From NCBI RefSeq assembly GCF_040649515.1, contig NZ_JBEZFP010000011.1, positions 46,903 to 110,902 on the forward strand: a stretch of 64,000 bases of DNA. Reading direction: 5' to 3'. Position numbers and translations under genes: made by a program. The notes beneath the pieces were generated by a model. The model saw only the letters and a program-made list of their open reading frames with translations, did no database searches and was not told where the DNA came from. This document shows, one piece after another, positions 54,287 through 64,000 of this stretch. This DNA comes from Yinghuangia elevatio (GTDB lineage: Bacteria; Actinomycetota; Actinomycetes; Streptomycetales; Streptomycetaceae). The stretch's first letter is position 1, and every line of letters begins with the position of its first letter.

Positions 54287-55182
54287 CGGGCCGCCTGCCA
54301 GGCCGCCGCAACCCGAACCGCGTCCCGCGAGGCCGGAACCTCGTGCACCCTTACCCCCCATGCGCCGGACGCCGCCGCGAGGGCGGTCACCGCGGCGGTC
54401 GCGTCGTCACGGCCGCGCGGCGGGCGCAGCCCCTGGTCGTCGGCCAGCAGCCGACCGAGAAACGCCTTGCGGGACGCGGCCACCAGCAGCGGGCGGCCGA
54501 GTCCGGTCAGTTCCGGCAGCCCGGCGAGGAGCGCCCAGTTGTGCTCGGCGTTCTTCGCGAACCCCAGACCCGGGTCGAGGATGACCGCCTCGGGGTCGAC
54601 CCCCGCGTCGACCACCCGGTCCATGCGCCGGGCCAGTTCCGCCCGGACGTCGGCGACGACGTCGTCGTAGTGCGCCTTGTCCTGCATGTCGCGCGAGTGC
54701 CCGCGCCAGTGCATCACGACCACCGGCACCCCGGTCGAGGCGACGAACGCCGCCATCGCGGGGTCGGCGAGGCCGCCGCTGACATCGTTGACGACCGTGG
54801 CCCCGGCTTCGACCGCGGCCTGTGCCACCTCGACGCGCATGGTGTCGACGCTCACGATCGCGCCCGCCGCGGACAGCTCCCGGACGACCGGGACCACCCG
54901 CCGCAGTTCCTCGTCCAGCGGCACGCGCTCGGCGCCGGGGCGGGTGGACTCGCCGCCCACGTCGATCAGGTCGGCGCCCTCGGCGATGAGTGCGTGGCCG
55001 CGGGCGATCGCCTCGGCCGGGTCGAACCACATGCCGCCGTCGGAGAACGAGTCGGGGGTCACATTGACCACGCCCATGACCGCGCAGCGGCCGAAGTCCG
55101 GGAGTCCTCGCACGGTTGGTGGCCTCGGATCCCGCTCAAGGCCCCGGCCGGTGCCCCCCTCGGACTTGGTCGTCGCTGTCAT
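54283..55182 (-). CDS. folP: Dihydropteroate synthase
   Basis: FolP joins hydroxymethyl-dihydropterin pyrophosphate with p-aminobenzoate and is the sulfonamide target. The 299-residue TIM barrel has GVVNVTPDSFSDGGMW (about 37-52), LIDVGGESTRPGA and the C-terminal AASRKAFLGRLL. ATG 55182 follows TACGCT by 7 bases. A longer frame upstream lacks support. Confidence 0.96.
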   Translation of the reverse strand: MTATTKSEGGTGRGLERDPRPPTVRGLPDFGRCAVMGVVNVTPDSFSDGGMWFDPAEAIARGHALIAEGADLIDVGGESTRPGAERVPLDEELRRVVPVVRELSAAGAIVSVDTMRVEVAQAAVEAGATVVNDVSGGLADPAMAAFVASTGVPVVVMHWRGHSRDMQDKAHYDDVVADVRAELARRMDRVVDAGVDPEAVILDPGLGFAKNAEHNWALLAGLPELTGLGRPLLVAASRKAFLGRLLADDQGLRPPRGRDDATAAVTALAAASGAWGVRVHEVPASRDAVRVAAAWQAAR

Positions 55183-55189
55183 GGCCCCA

Positions 55190-55195
55190 AGCGTA
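55190..55195 (-). promoter_or_regulatory. Probable -10 element of folP
   Basis: TACGCT lies 7 bases before the folP ATG. A GGGG run is between them, but it is too close to the start to be a normal Shine-Dalgarno. Confidence 0.45.
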
Positions 55196-55265
55196 GGGGC
55201 AAAGGCCTGCCGCCCAGCCCAGGCGCCACGGTGCGGCGCGGGGCGTAAACAGCCGGAAAGCACAA

Positions 55266-55289
55266 CACACCGGGCATGTGCCCGGTGTG
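55266..55289 (-). terminator. Terminator after folE
   Basis: A 10-base stem (55266-55275 with 55280-55289) closes a 4-base loop and is followed on the minus strand by a T-rich TTGTGCTTT. Confidence 0.65.
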
Positions 55290-55437
55290 CGTGGCGACTC
55301 CTGGGGCGTACGGGGCCTCTTCAGGCCGCCGCCGACGGCCTGACGGACTGTCAGCGCCGCGAGGCCGCCGCCCTGGGATCCGGCAGGTGCCGGGCGGCGC
55401 TTCCGGGCGGTGGCCCGGACCCACGCCGGTTCGAGGG

Positions 55438-56046
55438 TCAGCGCTGCAGGATGAGGCTCATGGCCTCGGCGCGCGTCGCGGCGTCCAGGAGCTGGCCGCG
55501 CACCGCCGAAGTGACGGTCTTCGCACCCGGCTTGCGGATGCCGCGCATGGTCATGCACATGTGCTCGCACTCGAACACGACGATCACGCCGCGCGGACGC
55601 AGGATGCGCACCAGGGCGTCCGCGACCTGGGTGGTCAGGCGCTCCTGGACCTGCGGCCGCTTGGCGTACACGTCCACCAGGCGGGCGAGCTTGGACAGGC
55701 CGGTGATCTGGCCGTCCTCGGAGGGGATGTAGCCGACGTGGGCGACGCCGTGGAACGGCACGAGGTGGTGCTCGCACGAGCTGTAGACCTCGATGTCCTT
55801 GACGAGCACCATCTCGTCGTGGCCGAGGTCGAACGTCGTGGTGAGGACGTCCTCGGGGTTCTGCCGCAGTCCGGCGAATATCTCGCGGTACGACCGGGCG
55901 ACGCGGGCGGGCGTGTCCTTGAGCCCCTCGCGGTCGGGGTTCTCCCCGACCGCGATCAGCAGCTCGCGTATCGCCCGCTCCGCGCGGTCCTGGTCGAACT
56001 CACCCACGGCGCCTCCGCCGTCGAGGGTGACCGGGTCGATCGTCAC
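55438..56046 (-). CDS. folE: GTP cyclohydrolase I
   Basis: FolE opens GTP to make dihydroneopterin triphosphate for folate. The 202-residue protein has the zinc-site motifs [12 protein letters not shown] (about 89-100) and the second cysteine in [11 protein letters not shown], with [23 protein letters not shown] between. GTG 56046 has GGAG eight bases upstream inside the end of ftsH, so it is coupled to ftsH. Confidence 0.97.
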   Translation of the reverse strand: MTIDPVTLDGGGAVGEFDQDRAERAIRELLIAVGENPDREGLKDTPARVARSYREIFAGLRQNPEDVLTTTFDLGHDEMVLVKDIEVYSSCEHHLVPFHGVAHVGYIPSEDGQITGLSKLARLVDVYAKRPQVQERLTTQVADALVRILRPRGVIVVFECEHMCMTMRGIRKPGAKTVTSAVRGQLLDAATRAEAMSLILQR

Positions 56047-56048
56047 GT

Positions 56049-58124
56049 TCAGTTCTCCGCAGCGTCAGACGGGCCTTCTGGCACGGCCGTGCCGGTGGTC
56101 CCGCCGGTGGTTCCGGTGGTGGTCCCGCTGGTGGCGGCCCCGCCCCCGTTCAGCACCGCGCCGCTGCCGTTGACGGTCAGTTCCTTGGGGGTCATGACCG
56201 GCGGACGGCTGGAGGGCGTACGGCGGCTCGACCCCGTCCACGCGGGGCGGGCCGGACGCTTGGTGACCGGAGCGAAGATCTCCGCGACCTCGTGGCGGTC
56301 GAGGGTCTCCCGCTCCAGCAGGGCGAGGACGAGGTTGTCGAGCACGTCGCGGTTCTCGACGAGGATTTCCCACGCCTCGTTGTGCGCCGCCTCGATGAAC
56401 CTCTTGACCTCTTCGTCGACGATAGCCGCGACCTCTTCCGAGTAGTCGCGCTGGTGGCCCATCTCACGGCCGAGGAACGGCTCGGAGCCGTCCGTGCCGA
56501 ACTTGATGGCGCCCAGCCGCTCGGTCATGCCGTACTGCGTGACCATCGCGCGGGCCAGGCCGGTCGCCTTCTCGATGTCGTTCGAGGCACCGGTCGTCGG
56601 GTCGTGGAAGACCAGCTCCTCCGCCGCGCGCCCGCCCAGCATGTACGCCAGCTGGTCGAGCATCTCGTTGCGCGTGGTGGAGTACTTGTCCTCCTCCGGA
56701 AGCACCATCGTGTAGCCCAGGGCCCGGCCGCGGGACAGGATCGTGATCTTGTGCACCGGGTCGGTGTTGGGCAGCGCGTGCGCCACCAGGGCGTGGCCGC
56801 CCTCGTGGTACGCGGTGATCTTCTTCTCCTTGTCGCTCATCAGACGCGTCCGCTTCTGCGGACCGGCGACCACGCGGTCGATCGCCTCGTCGAGCGCCTT
56901 GTTGTCGATGAGCTTCTCGTTGCCGCGCGCGGTGAGCAGCGCGGCCTCGTTCAGCACGTTCGACAGGTCGGCACCGGTGAAGCCCGGGGTGCGCTTGGCG
57001 ACCGCGCGCAGGTCGACGTCCTCGGTGACCGGCTTGCCCTTGGCGTGCACCTTGAGGATCGAGAAGCGGCCCTCCAGGTCGGGGCGTTCGACGGCGATCT
57101 GCCGGTCGAATCGGCCCGGGCGCAGCAGCGCCGGGTCGAGGATGTCGGGCCGGTTGGTGGCCGCGATCAGGATCACGCCGCCCTTGACGTCGAAGCCGTC
57201 CATCTCGACCAGCAGCTGGTTGAGGGTCTGCTCGCGCTCGTCGTGGCCGCCGCCGAGACCCGCACCGCGGTGCCGGCCTACGGCGTCGATCTCGTCGACG
57301 AACACGATCGCGGGGGCATTGGCCTTGGCCTGCTCGAACAGGTCGCGGACACGCGAGGCGCCGACACCGACGAACATCTCGACGAAGTCGGAACCGGAGA
57401 TCGAGTAGAACGGCACCCCGGCCTCACCGGCCACGGCACGCGCGAGGAGCGTCTTGCCGGTTCCGGGCGGGCCGTACAGCAGCACGCCCTTGGGGATCTT
57501 GGCGCCGACCGCCTGGAACTTGGCCGGCTCCTGGAGGAACTCCTTGATCTCGTGGAGCTCCTCGACGGCCTCGTCGGCCCCCGCGACGTCGGCGAACGTC
57601 GTCTTGGGGGTGTCCTTGGAGATGAGCTTGGCCTTGGACTTCCCGAAGTTCATGACCCGGGAGCCGCCGCCCTGCATCTGGTTCATCAGGAACAGGAAGA
57701 CGATGACGATCAGGGCGAACGGCAGCAGCGAGAAGAGGATGCTGACCAGTGCGCTCTGCTTGCCGATCTTGACCGTGTAGCCGTCCGGGATCTTGCCCTC
57801 GGACGCCTTCTGGGTCAGCAGGTCGGCGATCGTGTCGCCCTGCTGGTCGTTGAGGTACGAGGACTTGATCTTGCCGCTGCCCTCGATCTTGACCTGTTTG
57901 CCGTCCGGGCCCTTCTTGAGCAGCGACAGCTCGACCGCCTGGTCGTTACCGCCGATGATCTTGGCGCTCTGGACCTGGTCCTTGTTGATCGCCTCGATCA
58001 CTTGGCTCGTGTCGACGCCCTTGTAGCCGCTCGACCCGCCGACGAGCTGCATCAGGACGAAGACAGCAAGTACGGCCAGCACGACCCACATGATCGGCCC
58101 GCGGAAAATGCGCTTGACGTCCAT
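56049..58124 (-). CDS. ftsH: FtsH ATP-dependent zinc metalloprotease
   Basis: FtsH is the membrane-bound hexamer that extracts and degrades membrane and soluble proteins. The 691-residue protein has membrane helices at about 11-28 and 124-148 with an extracytoplasmic loop between, AAA Walker A GPPGTGKT (218-225), Walker B IVFVDEID, the second region of homology and the zinc site HEGGH (440-444). A Gly/Thr-rich disordered tail ends the protein. The only good Shine-Dalgarno, GGAGG, is 26 bases before the ATG and separated from it by a small hairpin. Confidence 0.97.
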   Translation of the reverse strand: MDVKRIFRGPIMWVVLAVLAVFVLMQLVGGSSGYKGVDTSQVIEAINKDQVQSAKIIGGNDQAVELSLLKKGPDGKQVKIEGSGKIKSSYLNDQQGDTIADLLTQKASEGKIPDGYTVKIGKQSALVSILFSLLPFALIVIVFLFLMNQMQGGGSRVMNFGKSKAKLISKDTPKTTFADVAGADEAVEELHEIKEFLQEPAKFQAVGAKIPKGVLLYGPPGTGKTLLARAVAGEAGVPFYSISGSDFVEMFVGVGASRVRDLFEQAKANAPAIVFVDEIDAVGRHRGAGLGGGHDEREQTLNQLLVEMDGFDVKGGVILIAATNRPDILDPALLRPGRFDRQIAVERPDLEGRFSILKVHAKGKPVTEDVDLRAVAKRTPGFTGADLSNVLNEAALLTARGNEKLIDNKALDEAIDRVVAGPQKRTRLMSDKEKKITAYHEGGHALVAHALPNTDPVHKITILSRGRALGYTMVLPEEDKYSTTRNEMLDQLAYMLGGRAAEELVFHDPTTGASNDIEKATGLARAMVTQYGMTERLGAIKFGTDGSEPFLGREMGHQRDYSEEVAAIVDEEVKRFIEAAHNEAWEILVENRDVLDNLVLALLERETLDRHEVAEIFAPVTKRPARPAWTGSSRRTPSSRPPVMTPKELTVNGSGAVLNGGGAATSGTTTGTTGGTTGTAVPEGPSDAAEN

Positions 58125-58481
58125 TCATGCGGGGCTATAGCCGCCCCGTCCCTCCTGCCAGCTCCTTACCCGGGGACCTGATGGCCCCAGGCTCACTGCC
58201 CTGCTCCGATGTCGCCCACGAAGTGTCACCGCTTGTGTGCCACTGCGTATGAAGGTACACCGGCGGTCGCCCAGGCACCGCGCCGCGCGCGCCCTACGGC
58301 GTCGCGGCGCGGAGACGACTCCCACCGACCCGTCCAACGTGGGGGTGTGTTCCGTTGTTCCCGGTTCCCGGCGCGAGCACGGGGTAACCGGGGATTCGAG
58401 CGTACGGGGCAGCGGGCGGCCTCGGTGACCGGGCCCGGACCGGACCCGGCTGCGGGCGGCGGGTGCCGGTCGGCGGCCGGG
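58125..58481. other. Intergenic region upstream of ftsH
   Basis: These 357 bases contain the ftsH leader and, presumably, its promoter and the hpt terminator. Apart from the hairpin at 58131-58147, I recognise no repeat, RNA gene or open frame with coding character. Confidence 0.5.
58131..58155 (-). promoter_or_regulatory. Leader hairpin between the ftsH Shine-Dalgarno and its ATG
   Basis: GGGGC (58131-58135) can pair with GCCCC (58143-58147) around a 7-base loop. GGAGG lies at 58151-58155 on the minus strand. Folding the hairpin would bring the ribosome site close to the ATG at 58124. Confidence 0.4.
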
Positions 58482-59048
58482 TCAGTGCGGCTTGGCTCCG
58501 GCGTACACGTGCTCCGCGAGGGTGCCGACGAAGGGCAGGTTGCGGTAGCGCTCGGCGTAGTCCAGGCCGTAGCCGACCACGAACTCGTTGGGGATGTCGA
58601 AGCCGAGGTACTTGACCGGGATGTCGACCTTCGCCGCCTCGGGCTTGCGGAAGAACGCGCACACCTCGAGCGAGGCGGGGCCGCGGGACGCGAGGTTCGC
58701 GAGCATCCACGAAAGGGTCAGGCCGGAGTCGATGATGTCCTCGACGACCAGGATGTGCCGGTCGACGATGTCGGTGTCGAGGTCCTTCAGGATGCGGACG
58801 ACCCCGGACGACTTGGTGCCCGACCCGTAGGACGACACCGCCATCCAGTCCATCTTGACCGGCGAGTGCATGGCGCGGGCCAGGTCGGCCATGACCATGA
58901 CGGCGCCCTTGAGCACACCCACGAGCAGGACGTCGCGGCCCTCGTAGTCGCGGTCGATCTGCTCGGCAAGCTCGCGCAGCTTGGCGTTGATCTCTTCCTC
59001 GGTGACCAGCACGCGCGCGAGGTCGGTGCCCATGTCTTTCTCGTCCAC
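58482..59048 (-). CDS. hpt: Hypoxanthine phosphoribosyltransferase
   Basis: Hpt salvages hypoxanthine and guanine with PRPP. The 188-residue type I phosphoribosyltransferase has the PRPP loop [17 protein letters not shown] (about 97-113), [18 protein letters not shown] and the C-terminal [20 protein letters not shown]. The start is GTG 59048 after AGGGAAGAG; ATG 59033 is an alternative. It follows tilS by 71 bases. Confidence 0.96.
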   Translation of the reverse strand: MDEKDMGTDLARVLVTEEEINAKLRELAEQIDRDYEGRDVLLVGVLKGAVMVMADLARAMHSPVKMDWMAVSSYGSGTKSSGVVRILKDLDTDIVDRHILVVEDIIDSGLTLSWMLANLASRGPASLEVCAFFRKPEAAKVDIPVKYLGFDIPNEFVVGYGLDYAERYRNLPFVGTLAEHVYAGAKPH

Positions 59049-59119
59049 CAGTGCTCTTCCCTAACGAGTGTCCTGTGCAGTCCCCGAGGTGGGGGCCCCG
59101 GCGCCGAGCACGCCGCGAG

Positions 59120-60100
59120 TCAAAGCTGCGAGGGCCGGTGGAAGAGAAGCTTTCCACATCGCCGACGTATCTCGACGCCGCCCGGCAGGTTGATGGGCCC
59201 TTGCCCCCGCCACGAAATCACCAGCCGCTCGACCATGTCGACGTGCCGCGCGAACAGGTCGCCGGGCGGGGAGCCCGCGCTCACCGCGCTGCGGCGCAGC
59301 ACGCGGCGCCGGATCGCGGCGGGCAGTTCGGCCAGGGCGAAGACGTCGAGACCGCCGTCGTCGAGGGTGAGATCGGCCTGCACCCGGTCCGCCCACGCGT
59401 CCAGCGCGTCGGCGTCGTCGCGGAACAACCGCGCGGTGCGGGCGAGCGATTCGCTGATGCCCGGGCCGAGGGCCTTCTCCAGGATCGGCAGCACGTCGTG
59501 GCGTACGCGCGCCCTGGAGTACGCCGGGTCCGCGTTGTGCGGGTCGTCCCAGGTCGCGAGGTTCTGCGCGTCGCACGCGGCCCGGGTCGTGTCGCGGTCG
59601 ATGCCCAGCAGCGGCCGGCGGTAGTGCCCCATGGCGACGGCCATGCCGGCGAGCGAACGTGCGCCGGAGCCGCGCGCGAGGCCGAGCAGGACGGTCTCGG
59701 CCTGGTCGTCGAGGGTGTGGCCGAGCAGAACGGCCTTGGCGCCGTGCCGGGCGGCGGCGATGTCGAGCGCCTCGTAGCGGGCGGAACGGGCCGCGGCCTC
59801 GGGGCCGCCGCGCCTGCCGACGCGTACCCCCAGGGCTTCGACCGGGTCCAGGCCCATGTCGCGCAGCCGGGCGACGAGGTCGACCGCGCGCCGGGTGGAA
59901 CCGGGCTGCAGGCCGTGGTCGATGGTGATGGCGCCGACCCGGATGCCGGCCCGGGGGGCCTCGAAGGCGGTGGCGGCGGCAAGCGCGAGCGAGTCGGCGC
60001 CGCCGCTGCAGGCGACGAGAACGAGGTCGCCCGGGTTGAGCGGGCGCAATATTTCACGGACGGCGACGCGGGTCGCGGCGACGGCGGGGTGCGGTCCCAC
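59120..60100 (-). CDS. tilS: tRNA(Ile)-lysidine synthetase
   Basis: TilS puts lysine on the wobble C34 of the isoleucine tRNA that reads AUA. The 326-residue protein has the PP-loop [12 protein letters not shown] (about 29-40), [29 protein letters not shown] and the RVRHDVLP core, with a short C-terminal domain as in actinobacteria. AGGAGGAGAGC precedes the GTG start. It lies in the conserved zincin-tilS-hpt-ftsH cluster. Confidence 0.95.
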   Translation of the reverse strand: MGPHPAVAATRVAVREILRPLNPGDLVLVACSGGADSLALAAATAFEAPRAGIRVGAITIDHGLQPGSTRRAVDLVARLRDMGLDPVEALGVRVGRRGGPEAAARSARYEALDIAAARHGAKAVLLGHTLDDQAETVLLGLARGSGARSLAGMAVAMGHYRRPLLGIDRDTTRAACDAQNLATWDDPHNADPAYSRARVRHDVLPILEKALGPGISESLARTARLFRDDADALDAWADRVQADLTLDDGGLDVFALAELPAAIRRRVLRRSAVSAGSPPGDLFARHVDMVERLVISWRGQGPINLPGGVEIRRRCGKLLFHRPSQL

Positions 60101-60353
60101 GCTCTCCTCCTGGGGTTGGCGGGCTCCGAGCGGGCGGGCCGGGAACCGGGCCGCGGCTTGCGCACTCCAAGGTCCAGGCGGGCCGGTCCATACGGGCGAA
60201 AAGGCACGCCCGAGCCTGCAACAAAGTTACGGCACGCACTGGCCCGACCGCGTGAAGCTTTCGGAGTGTCGCACCGGAAAGTAGTCAGGCGGATACGCTC
60301 AGTGTTTCCCCGATGGCCCCGGAACCCCCGCGAACCCCTCGGCCAACCGCCGG

Positions 60354-61481
60354 TCAGGTGGTCCCGGGACGCGTCCCGTGCACCCGGTCCACCCAGGTCT
60401 GCGGGTCGGCGATCTCACCGCGCGTCGGCAGCGTGTTGGGCGAGGTCCACACCCGGTTGAAGCCCTCCATGCCCACCTGGTCGACGACGTTGCGGACGAA
60501 GCGCTCGCCGTCGCGGTACTGCCGGAGCTTGGCGTCCATGCCGAGCAGCTTGCGTAGCGCGAGGTCGAGCCGCCCGGTGCCGCGCGCCCGGCGCTGCTGG
60601 AACTTCTCGCGGATTTCCGAGACGGTCGGGATGACCTGGGGGCCCACGCCGTCCATCACGTAGTCGGCATGGCCCTCCAGGAGCGACATGACCGCCGTGA
60701 TGCGGTGCAGGATCTCGCGCTGGACCGGCGTCTGCACCATCTCGACCAGCGAGCCGTCGTTGCCGTTCCTCGCCTCGGCGCCCTCGTCGCCGCGGCGTCC
60801 GGCCACCAGCGCCTGGGCCGCCTCGCGGAACCGCCGCATCATCGCGGCCGGGTCGACCTCGGTCTCGGTGAGGAAGGCGTGCACCTCTTGTTCGAGGTGG
60901 TCGCGCAGCCAGGGGACGGCGGTGAACTGCGTGCGGTGGGTCTCCTCGTGCAGGCAGACCCACAGCCGGAAGTCCGTGGGGTCGACGTCGAGTTCGCGTT
61001 CGACCTGGACGATGTTGGGGGCCACCAGCAGCAGTCGGCCGGCGTTGCCCGGCGCGGCGTCGGCGGCACCGGGGGCGAAGGTCTCGTACTGGCCGAGCAC
61101 GCGCGCGGATAGGAACGACAGCAGCGTGCCCAGCTCGATGCCGGTCACCTTGCTGCCCACGCCCGACAGCGCGTTGCCGCCGGGGATCGTGTCGCGCCGC
61201 TCGTTGACCTTGTCGAGGAGCGGCCGCAGGACGTGCCGGAAGCCCTGCACGTTGGCCTGCACCCAGCCCGCCCGGTCGACGATGAGCACCGGGGTGTCGT
61301 TGCCACGCGTGTCGAGCCCCGTGAAACCGCGGACGTGCCCCTCGGAATCGGCGGCGTGCACCCGCAACTCGGCGACGACGGCGCGGGCCTCGTCGCGACT
61401 CACCTCGGGCCCCGGGCGCACCAGCCGGTTCGCCGTGGAGACGGCCAGGTCCCAGTCGATCATGTCCGCACCGCTCGTCAT
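60354..61481 (-). CDS. Zincin-type metalloprotease (DUF2342 family)
   Basis: The 375-residue cytoplasmic protein has a zinc motif CLHEETHRTQF (HExxH, about 182-186) and a later LLEGHADYVMDGVG that may give the third ligand. This family is restricted to actinobacteria and is always near tilS and dacB. The Zincin_2 fold is inferred; substrate and activity are not established. The ATG follows TACGGT by 6 bases, suggesting a leaderless transcript. Confidence 0.88.
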   Translation of the reverse strand: MTSGADMIDWDLAVSTANRLVRPGPEVSRDEARAVVAELRVHAADSEGHVRGFTGLDTRGNDTPVLIVDRAGWVQANVQGFRHVLRPLLDKVNERRDTIPGGNALSGVGSKVTGIELGTLLSFLSARVLGQYETFAPGAADAAPGNAGRLLLVAPNIVQVERELDVDPTDFRLWVCLHEETHRTQFTAVPWLRDHLEQEVHAFLTETEVDPAAMMRRFREAAQALVAGRRGDEGAEARNGNDGSLVEMVQTPVQREILHRITAVMSLLEGHADYVMDGVGPQVIPTVSEIREKFQQRRARGTGRLDLALRKLLGMDAKLRQYRDGERFVRNVVDQVGMEGFNRVWTSPNTLPTRGEIADPQTWVDRVHGTRPGTT

Positions 61482-61487
61482 ACGGCC

Positions 61488-61493
61488 ACCGTA
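61488..61493 (-). promoter_or_regulatory. Probable -10 element, leaderless transcript
   Basis: TACGGT lies 6 bases before the ATG at 61481 and no Shine-Dalgarno is present. Confidence 0.5.
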
Positions 61494-61566
61494 CGTGCAA
61501 CTGCGGTCCCCGCGCTGCGTAGGACGGCAAAGGAGCGACCGAAAGGCTGTGCGGATACGCCCGCGG

Positions 61567-63069
61567 TCAGCCCGCCGCGGCGACGACGGGCGTACCGCAA
61601 CCGCAGCCGGCCAGTGCGGTGGCGAGGCTGTCGAGGGCCGGGCGCGCCACGTCCGGGGCGCCCTTGACGCCGTCCGCCAGGAACGCGAAGGCGAGCAGGC
61701 GTCCGTCCTTGTCGCGGACCAGGCCCGCGAGCGTGCTCACGTTGGTCAGCGAGCCGGTCTTGGCGCGGACGAGCCCGGCGCCGGCGAGCGAGCCGCGGTC
61801 GTCGAAGCGGTCCTTGAGGGTGCCGGTGAAGCCCGCGATCGGCATGCCGGTGAGCGTCGGGCGCAGTTCGGGACGGGCCGGGGACGCCGCGAGGGTGATC
61901 GTCTGGGTGAGCACGGCGGGCGGCATCTTGTTCTGGTTGTCGAGCCCGCTGCCGTCGTTGAGGTCCAGCGCCCCGAGGTTGACGCCGAGACCGGTCAGGA
62001 CCTCGCGCACCGCCTGCTCGCCGCCCTCGAACGAGGCCGGCTTGCCCTTGGCCACCGCGATGTGGCGCAGCAGGGCCTCGGCCATGTCGTTGTCGCTCGC
62101 GGTCATCATCTGCTCGACGAACTCGGGGACGGGCGGCGACTGGACGGCCGCCAGCTGGGTGCCGGGCGCGGTGGGCGCGCCGGCGGCGCCGGTCGGGGGC
62201 GCGTTGCCCGCCGCGGGCGTGCCGTTGACCGCGATGCCCTGCCTGGCGAGCAGTTGCGCGAACTGCTGGGCCGCCTTGGCCGACGGGTCGGCCACCCGCT
62301 TGCCCGGGCCTTCGGCGATCTTGCCGTCGACGCGTCCCTCGTCCGTGGTCAGCGGGACGACCAGTGCGATGTTCTCGTTCGGCCCGATGGGGTGCTGCGC
62401 GGTGCCGCTGTAGAGGGAGTTGTCGTACGCCAGCTTCAGCGAGGTGACGCCGGCCGCCCGCAGGGCCGCCGCGGTGGCCTCCGCCAACTGGTCGAGGCGC
62501 GCGGGGGCGTAGCTCCCGGCGTACTGCGTCCCGTCGAGTGCGGTGAGGGTCGGGTCGCCGCCGCCGACCAGCACGATGGTGCCGGGGTCGGCGCCCATGA
62601 CGACGCGGGTGGTCAGCCGCATGTCGGGGGGCAGCGCGGAGAGCGCCGCGACGGCGGTGACGATCTTGGTGGTGGACGCGGGGGTCGCGCCACGGTCCGC
62701 GCCCACGCCGTAGAGCGGCTGCCCGGTCACCGCGTCGACGACGGAGACCGCGGTGCTGCCGCCCAGGGACTTGTCCGCGAGCAGCGGGTCGAGGATCGCC
62801 TTCACGCCCGCGTCGGTCGGGGCCGGCCCGGCGGGGTCCACGCCCACCGGGAGCAGCACCGGCGGTGTGATTCGCCTCTCACCCGCGGCCGTGCCGCCGT
62901 TACCGGAGCCGTCCGCACCGACGGCCGACTGGACGCCGCCGCTCTTGTCGCCGTGCCGCTCGGCGACGCGGTAGCCGTCCTTCCACGGGCCCGCCGCCCA
63001 TACCGCGAGGACCGCAAGGAGGATCCCCAAGATTGCCGCCGCCAGGGCCGCCGTCCTCACCCTGGGCAC
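61567..63069 (-). CDS. dacB: D-alanyl-D-alanine carboxypeptidase/endopeptidase, PBP4 type
   Basis: This low-molecular-weight penicillin-binding protein (S13 family) trims peptidoglycan. The 500-residue reading has an N-terminal membrane anchor (about 3-27, [21 protein letters not shown]), then the active-site motifs SxxK in ASTTKIV, SxN in [11 protein letters not shown] and KTG in [11 protein letters not shown] 63069 with GAGAGGGG ten bases upstream gives a typical short basic N-terminus. ATG 63129 would add 20 residues and lacks a ribosome site. Confidence 0.92.
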   Translation of the reverse strand: MPRVRTAALAAAILGILLAVLAVWAAGPWKDGYRVAERHGDKSGGVQSAVGADGSGNGGTAAGERRITPPVLLPVGVDPAGPAPTDAGVKAILDPLLADKSLGGSTAVSVVDAVTGQPLYGVGADRGATPASTTKIVTAVAALSALPPDMRLTTRVVMGADPGTIVLVGGGDPTLTALDGTQYAGSYAPARLDQLAEATAAALRAAGVTSLKLAYDNSLYSGTAQHPIGPNENIALVVPLTTDEGRVDGKIAEGPGKRVADPSAKAAQQFAQLLARQGIAVNGTPAAGNAPPTGAAGAPTAPGTQLAAVQSPPVPEFVEQMMTASDNDMAEALLRHIAVAKGKPASFEGGEQAVREVLTGLGVNLGALDLNDGSGLDNQNKMPPAVLTQTITLAASPARPELRPTLTGMPIAGFTGTLKDRFDDRGSLAGAGLVRAKTGSLTNVSTLAGLVRDKDGRLLAFAFLADGVKGAPDVARPALDSLATALAGCGCGTPVVAAAG

Positions 63070-63373
63070 GCGCGACCAACCCCTCTCACACCGTTTCGAC
63101 AGATCCACTTCGGCAGCCCGGACGGGCATGCGAGACACTGTCAGCAGACTAGGTTCTGTTCGGGACTCCGGCAGGACTCCCGTCACCCTCATGGGGGGTG
63201 CGGGACGCTCCCACCGAAACACCGTCCACCGTGTTCTGCGCGGCGGAAGGCCGGGCTTTGGCCCGGTGCGGGTGTCCGATGTCCGCGAGGGGTCATGTCG
63301 GGATCCTTCCGGAGCACCGCGGACTTCACGGACAGACCCTAACGATCCCGGCCGAACAATGGATGGAGGAGCC
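63070..63373. other. Divergent intergenic region, dacB and ppa
   Basis: These 304 bases hold the promoters of dacB and ppa and the ppa Shine-Dalgarno. No operator-like dyad was recognised. Confidence 0.45.
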
Positions 63374-63865
63374 TTGGAGTTCGACGTCACCATCGAGATC
63401 CCTCGGGGTTCGCGGAACAAGTACGAGGTGGACCACGAGACCGGCCGCATCCGGCTCGACCGCATGCTTTTCACCTCGACGCGGTACCCGGCCGACTACG
63501 GCTTCATCGAGGACACCCTGGGTGAGGACGGCGACCCGCTGGACGCCCTGGTGCTCCTGGAGGAGCCCACCTTCCCGGGTGTGCTCATCCGCTGCCGCGC
63601 GATCGGCATGTTCCGCATGACCGACGAGGCCGGCGGCGACGACAAGGTCCTGTGCGTACCGGCGACGGACCCGCGCATGGAGCACCTCCGCGACATCCAC
63701 CATGTTCCGGAGTTCGACCGCCTGGAGATCCAGCACTTCTTCGAGGTCTACAAGGACCTCGAGCCCGGCAAGTCCGTCGAAGGCGCCGACTGGGTCGGCC
63801 GCGTCGAGGCCGAAGCCGAGGTCGAGGCGTCGTTCAAGCGCCTCAAGGAGTCGGGCCACCACTGA
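63374..63865 (+). CDS. ppa: Inorganic pyrophosphatase, family I
   Basis: Ppa hydrolyses pyrophosphate and drives biosynthetic reactions, including the PRPP-using steps in this window. The 163-residue protein matches the actinobacterial family from its first residues ([29 protein letters not shown]) and has [24 protein letters not shown], with the metal-binding aspartates in DGDPLD. TTG 63374, with GGAGG four bases before it, gives the normal family start; an in-frame ATG at 63359 would add five residues. Confidence 0.95.
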   Translation: MEFDVTIEIPRGSRNKYEVDHETGRIRLDRMLFTSTRYPADYGFIEDTLGEDGDPLDALVLLEEPTFPGVLIRCRAIGMFRMTDEAGGDDKVLCVPATDPRMEHLRDIHHVPEFDRLEIQHFFEVYKDLEPGKSVEGADWVGRVEAEAEVEASFKRLKESGHH

Positions 63866-63868
63866 CCG

Positions 63869-64000
63869 GTGTGTCGGTGGGCCCGCGAGGGCGGCCTGCG
63901 GCTTGACCGACGCGACGCCAACGGCCGGTGGAACCGGCCACAACGGATCGACGACACGTTCATCAGCCTCCACGGGCCCGCCCTGACCGTGTGGCAGGAC
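63869..64000 (+). CDS. Possible start of a further gene, cut by the window end
   Basis: After ppa one frame stays open from a GTG at 63869 to the end (44 codons) with high third-position GC. The protein reads LRLDRRDANGRWNRPQRIDD in part. No family is recognised and chance opening is possible in such GC-rich DNA. Confidence 0.2.
   Translation, partial: MCRWAREGGLRLDRRDANGRWNRPQRIDDTFISLHGPALTVWQD

Noticed and set aside
56292..58181. Long plus-strand open frame opposite ftsH
   Set aside because: Antisense shadow of ftsH; no recognisable domain.

Overview
The window is high-GC actinomycete chromosome, most likely from Streptomyces or a close relative in Streptomycetaceae (inference). The reasons are very high third-position GC, many GTG starts and 4-base GTGA/ATGA gene overlaps, an Lsr2 gene, two WhiJ-type modules (XRE/DUF5753 + DUF397 + small HATPase), a LAETG-type sortase substrate, a lone second nuoD, and the gene order mutY..clpC..lsr2..lysS..coaX-nadC-nadB-panD-panC..nuoD..folK-folB..folP..folE-ftsH-hpt-tilS-zincin-dacB..ppa, which matches the conserved core of Streptomyces chromosomes. 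I saw no rRNA, tRNA, CRISPR array, insertion sequence or prophage.

Layout. 0-5.2 kb: a secreted Pro/Gly-rich protein, mutY, a sterol-desaturase/YhhN membrane pair, a TPR protein and a TetR regulator divergent from an MMPL exporter (5.3-7.5 kb). 7.6-10.2 kb: a shortened acyl-CoA-synthetase-like gene and WhiJ-type module A. 10.3-15.1 kb: clpC, a small primase-polymerase-like protein, lsr2 and a GNAT acetyltransferase. 15.2-19.1 kb: a DUF11 surface protein, a BlaI-type repressor and an M23 peptidase. 19.2-22.4 kb: lysS with a coupled 48-residue membrane protein, then a MarR/NmrA-like divergent pair. 22.5-26.8 kb: a LAETG surface protein, an unknown gene and WhiJ-type module B, the mirror image of A. 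26.8-32.7 kb: cofactor genes for NAD and CoA (coaX; nadC-nadB-panD-panC-DUF2520), the last five in one overlapping run.

33-36 kb: an apparent catabolic island (P450 and cupin divergent from an SDR). 36.4-39.8 kb: a two-component system and a tandem second kinase. 39.9-48.2 kb: a MidA/NDUFAF7-like methyltransferase, a repeat protein, a class III CoA-transferase, two bacterial PH-domain proteins, the lone nuoD and a coiled-coil membrane protein. 48.3-52.1 kb: a quaternary-amine/osmoprotectant ABC importer with the ATPase divergent from the other subunits. 52.1-63.1 kb, all on the minus strand: folate synthesis (folK, folB, folP, folE), FtsH, hpt, tilS, a zincin and a PBP4-type DacB. ppa runs rightwards at the end.

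How it fits together. The pan, nad and coaX genes supply CoA and NAD. folE supplies dihydroneopterin precursors to folB, folK and folP. ClpC and FtsH are the ATP-dependent proteolysis machines. Lsr2, two WhiJ modules, TetR, MarR, BlaI and NarL-type regulators give a dense regulatory layer. At twelve genes a TANNNT-like hexamer (second base A, sixth T) lies 6-7 bases before the start codon, with no Shine-Dalgarno sequence; these are probably leaderless transcripts. Many converging gene ends share long perfect hairpins that look like bidirectional terminators. Starts given below are chosen from Shine-Dalgarno, overlap or family-start evidence and often differ from the longest open frame.
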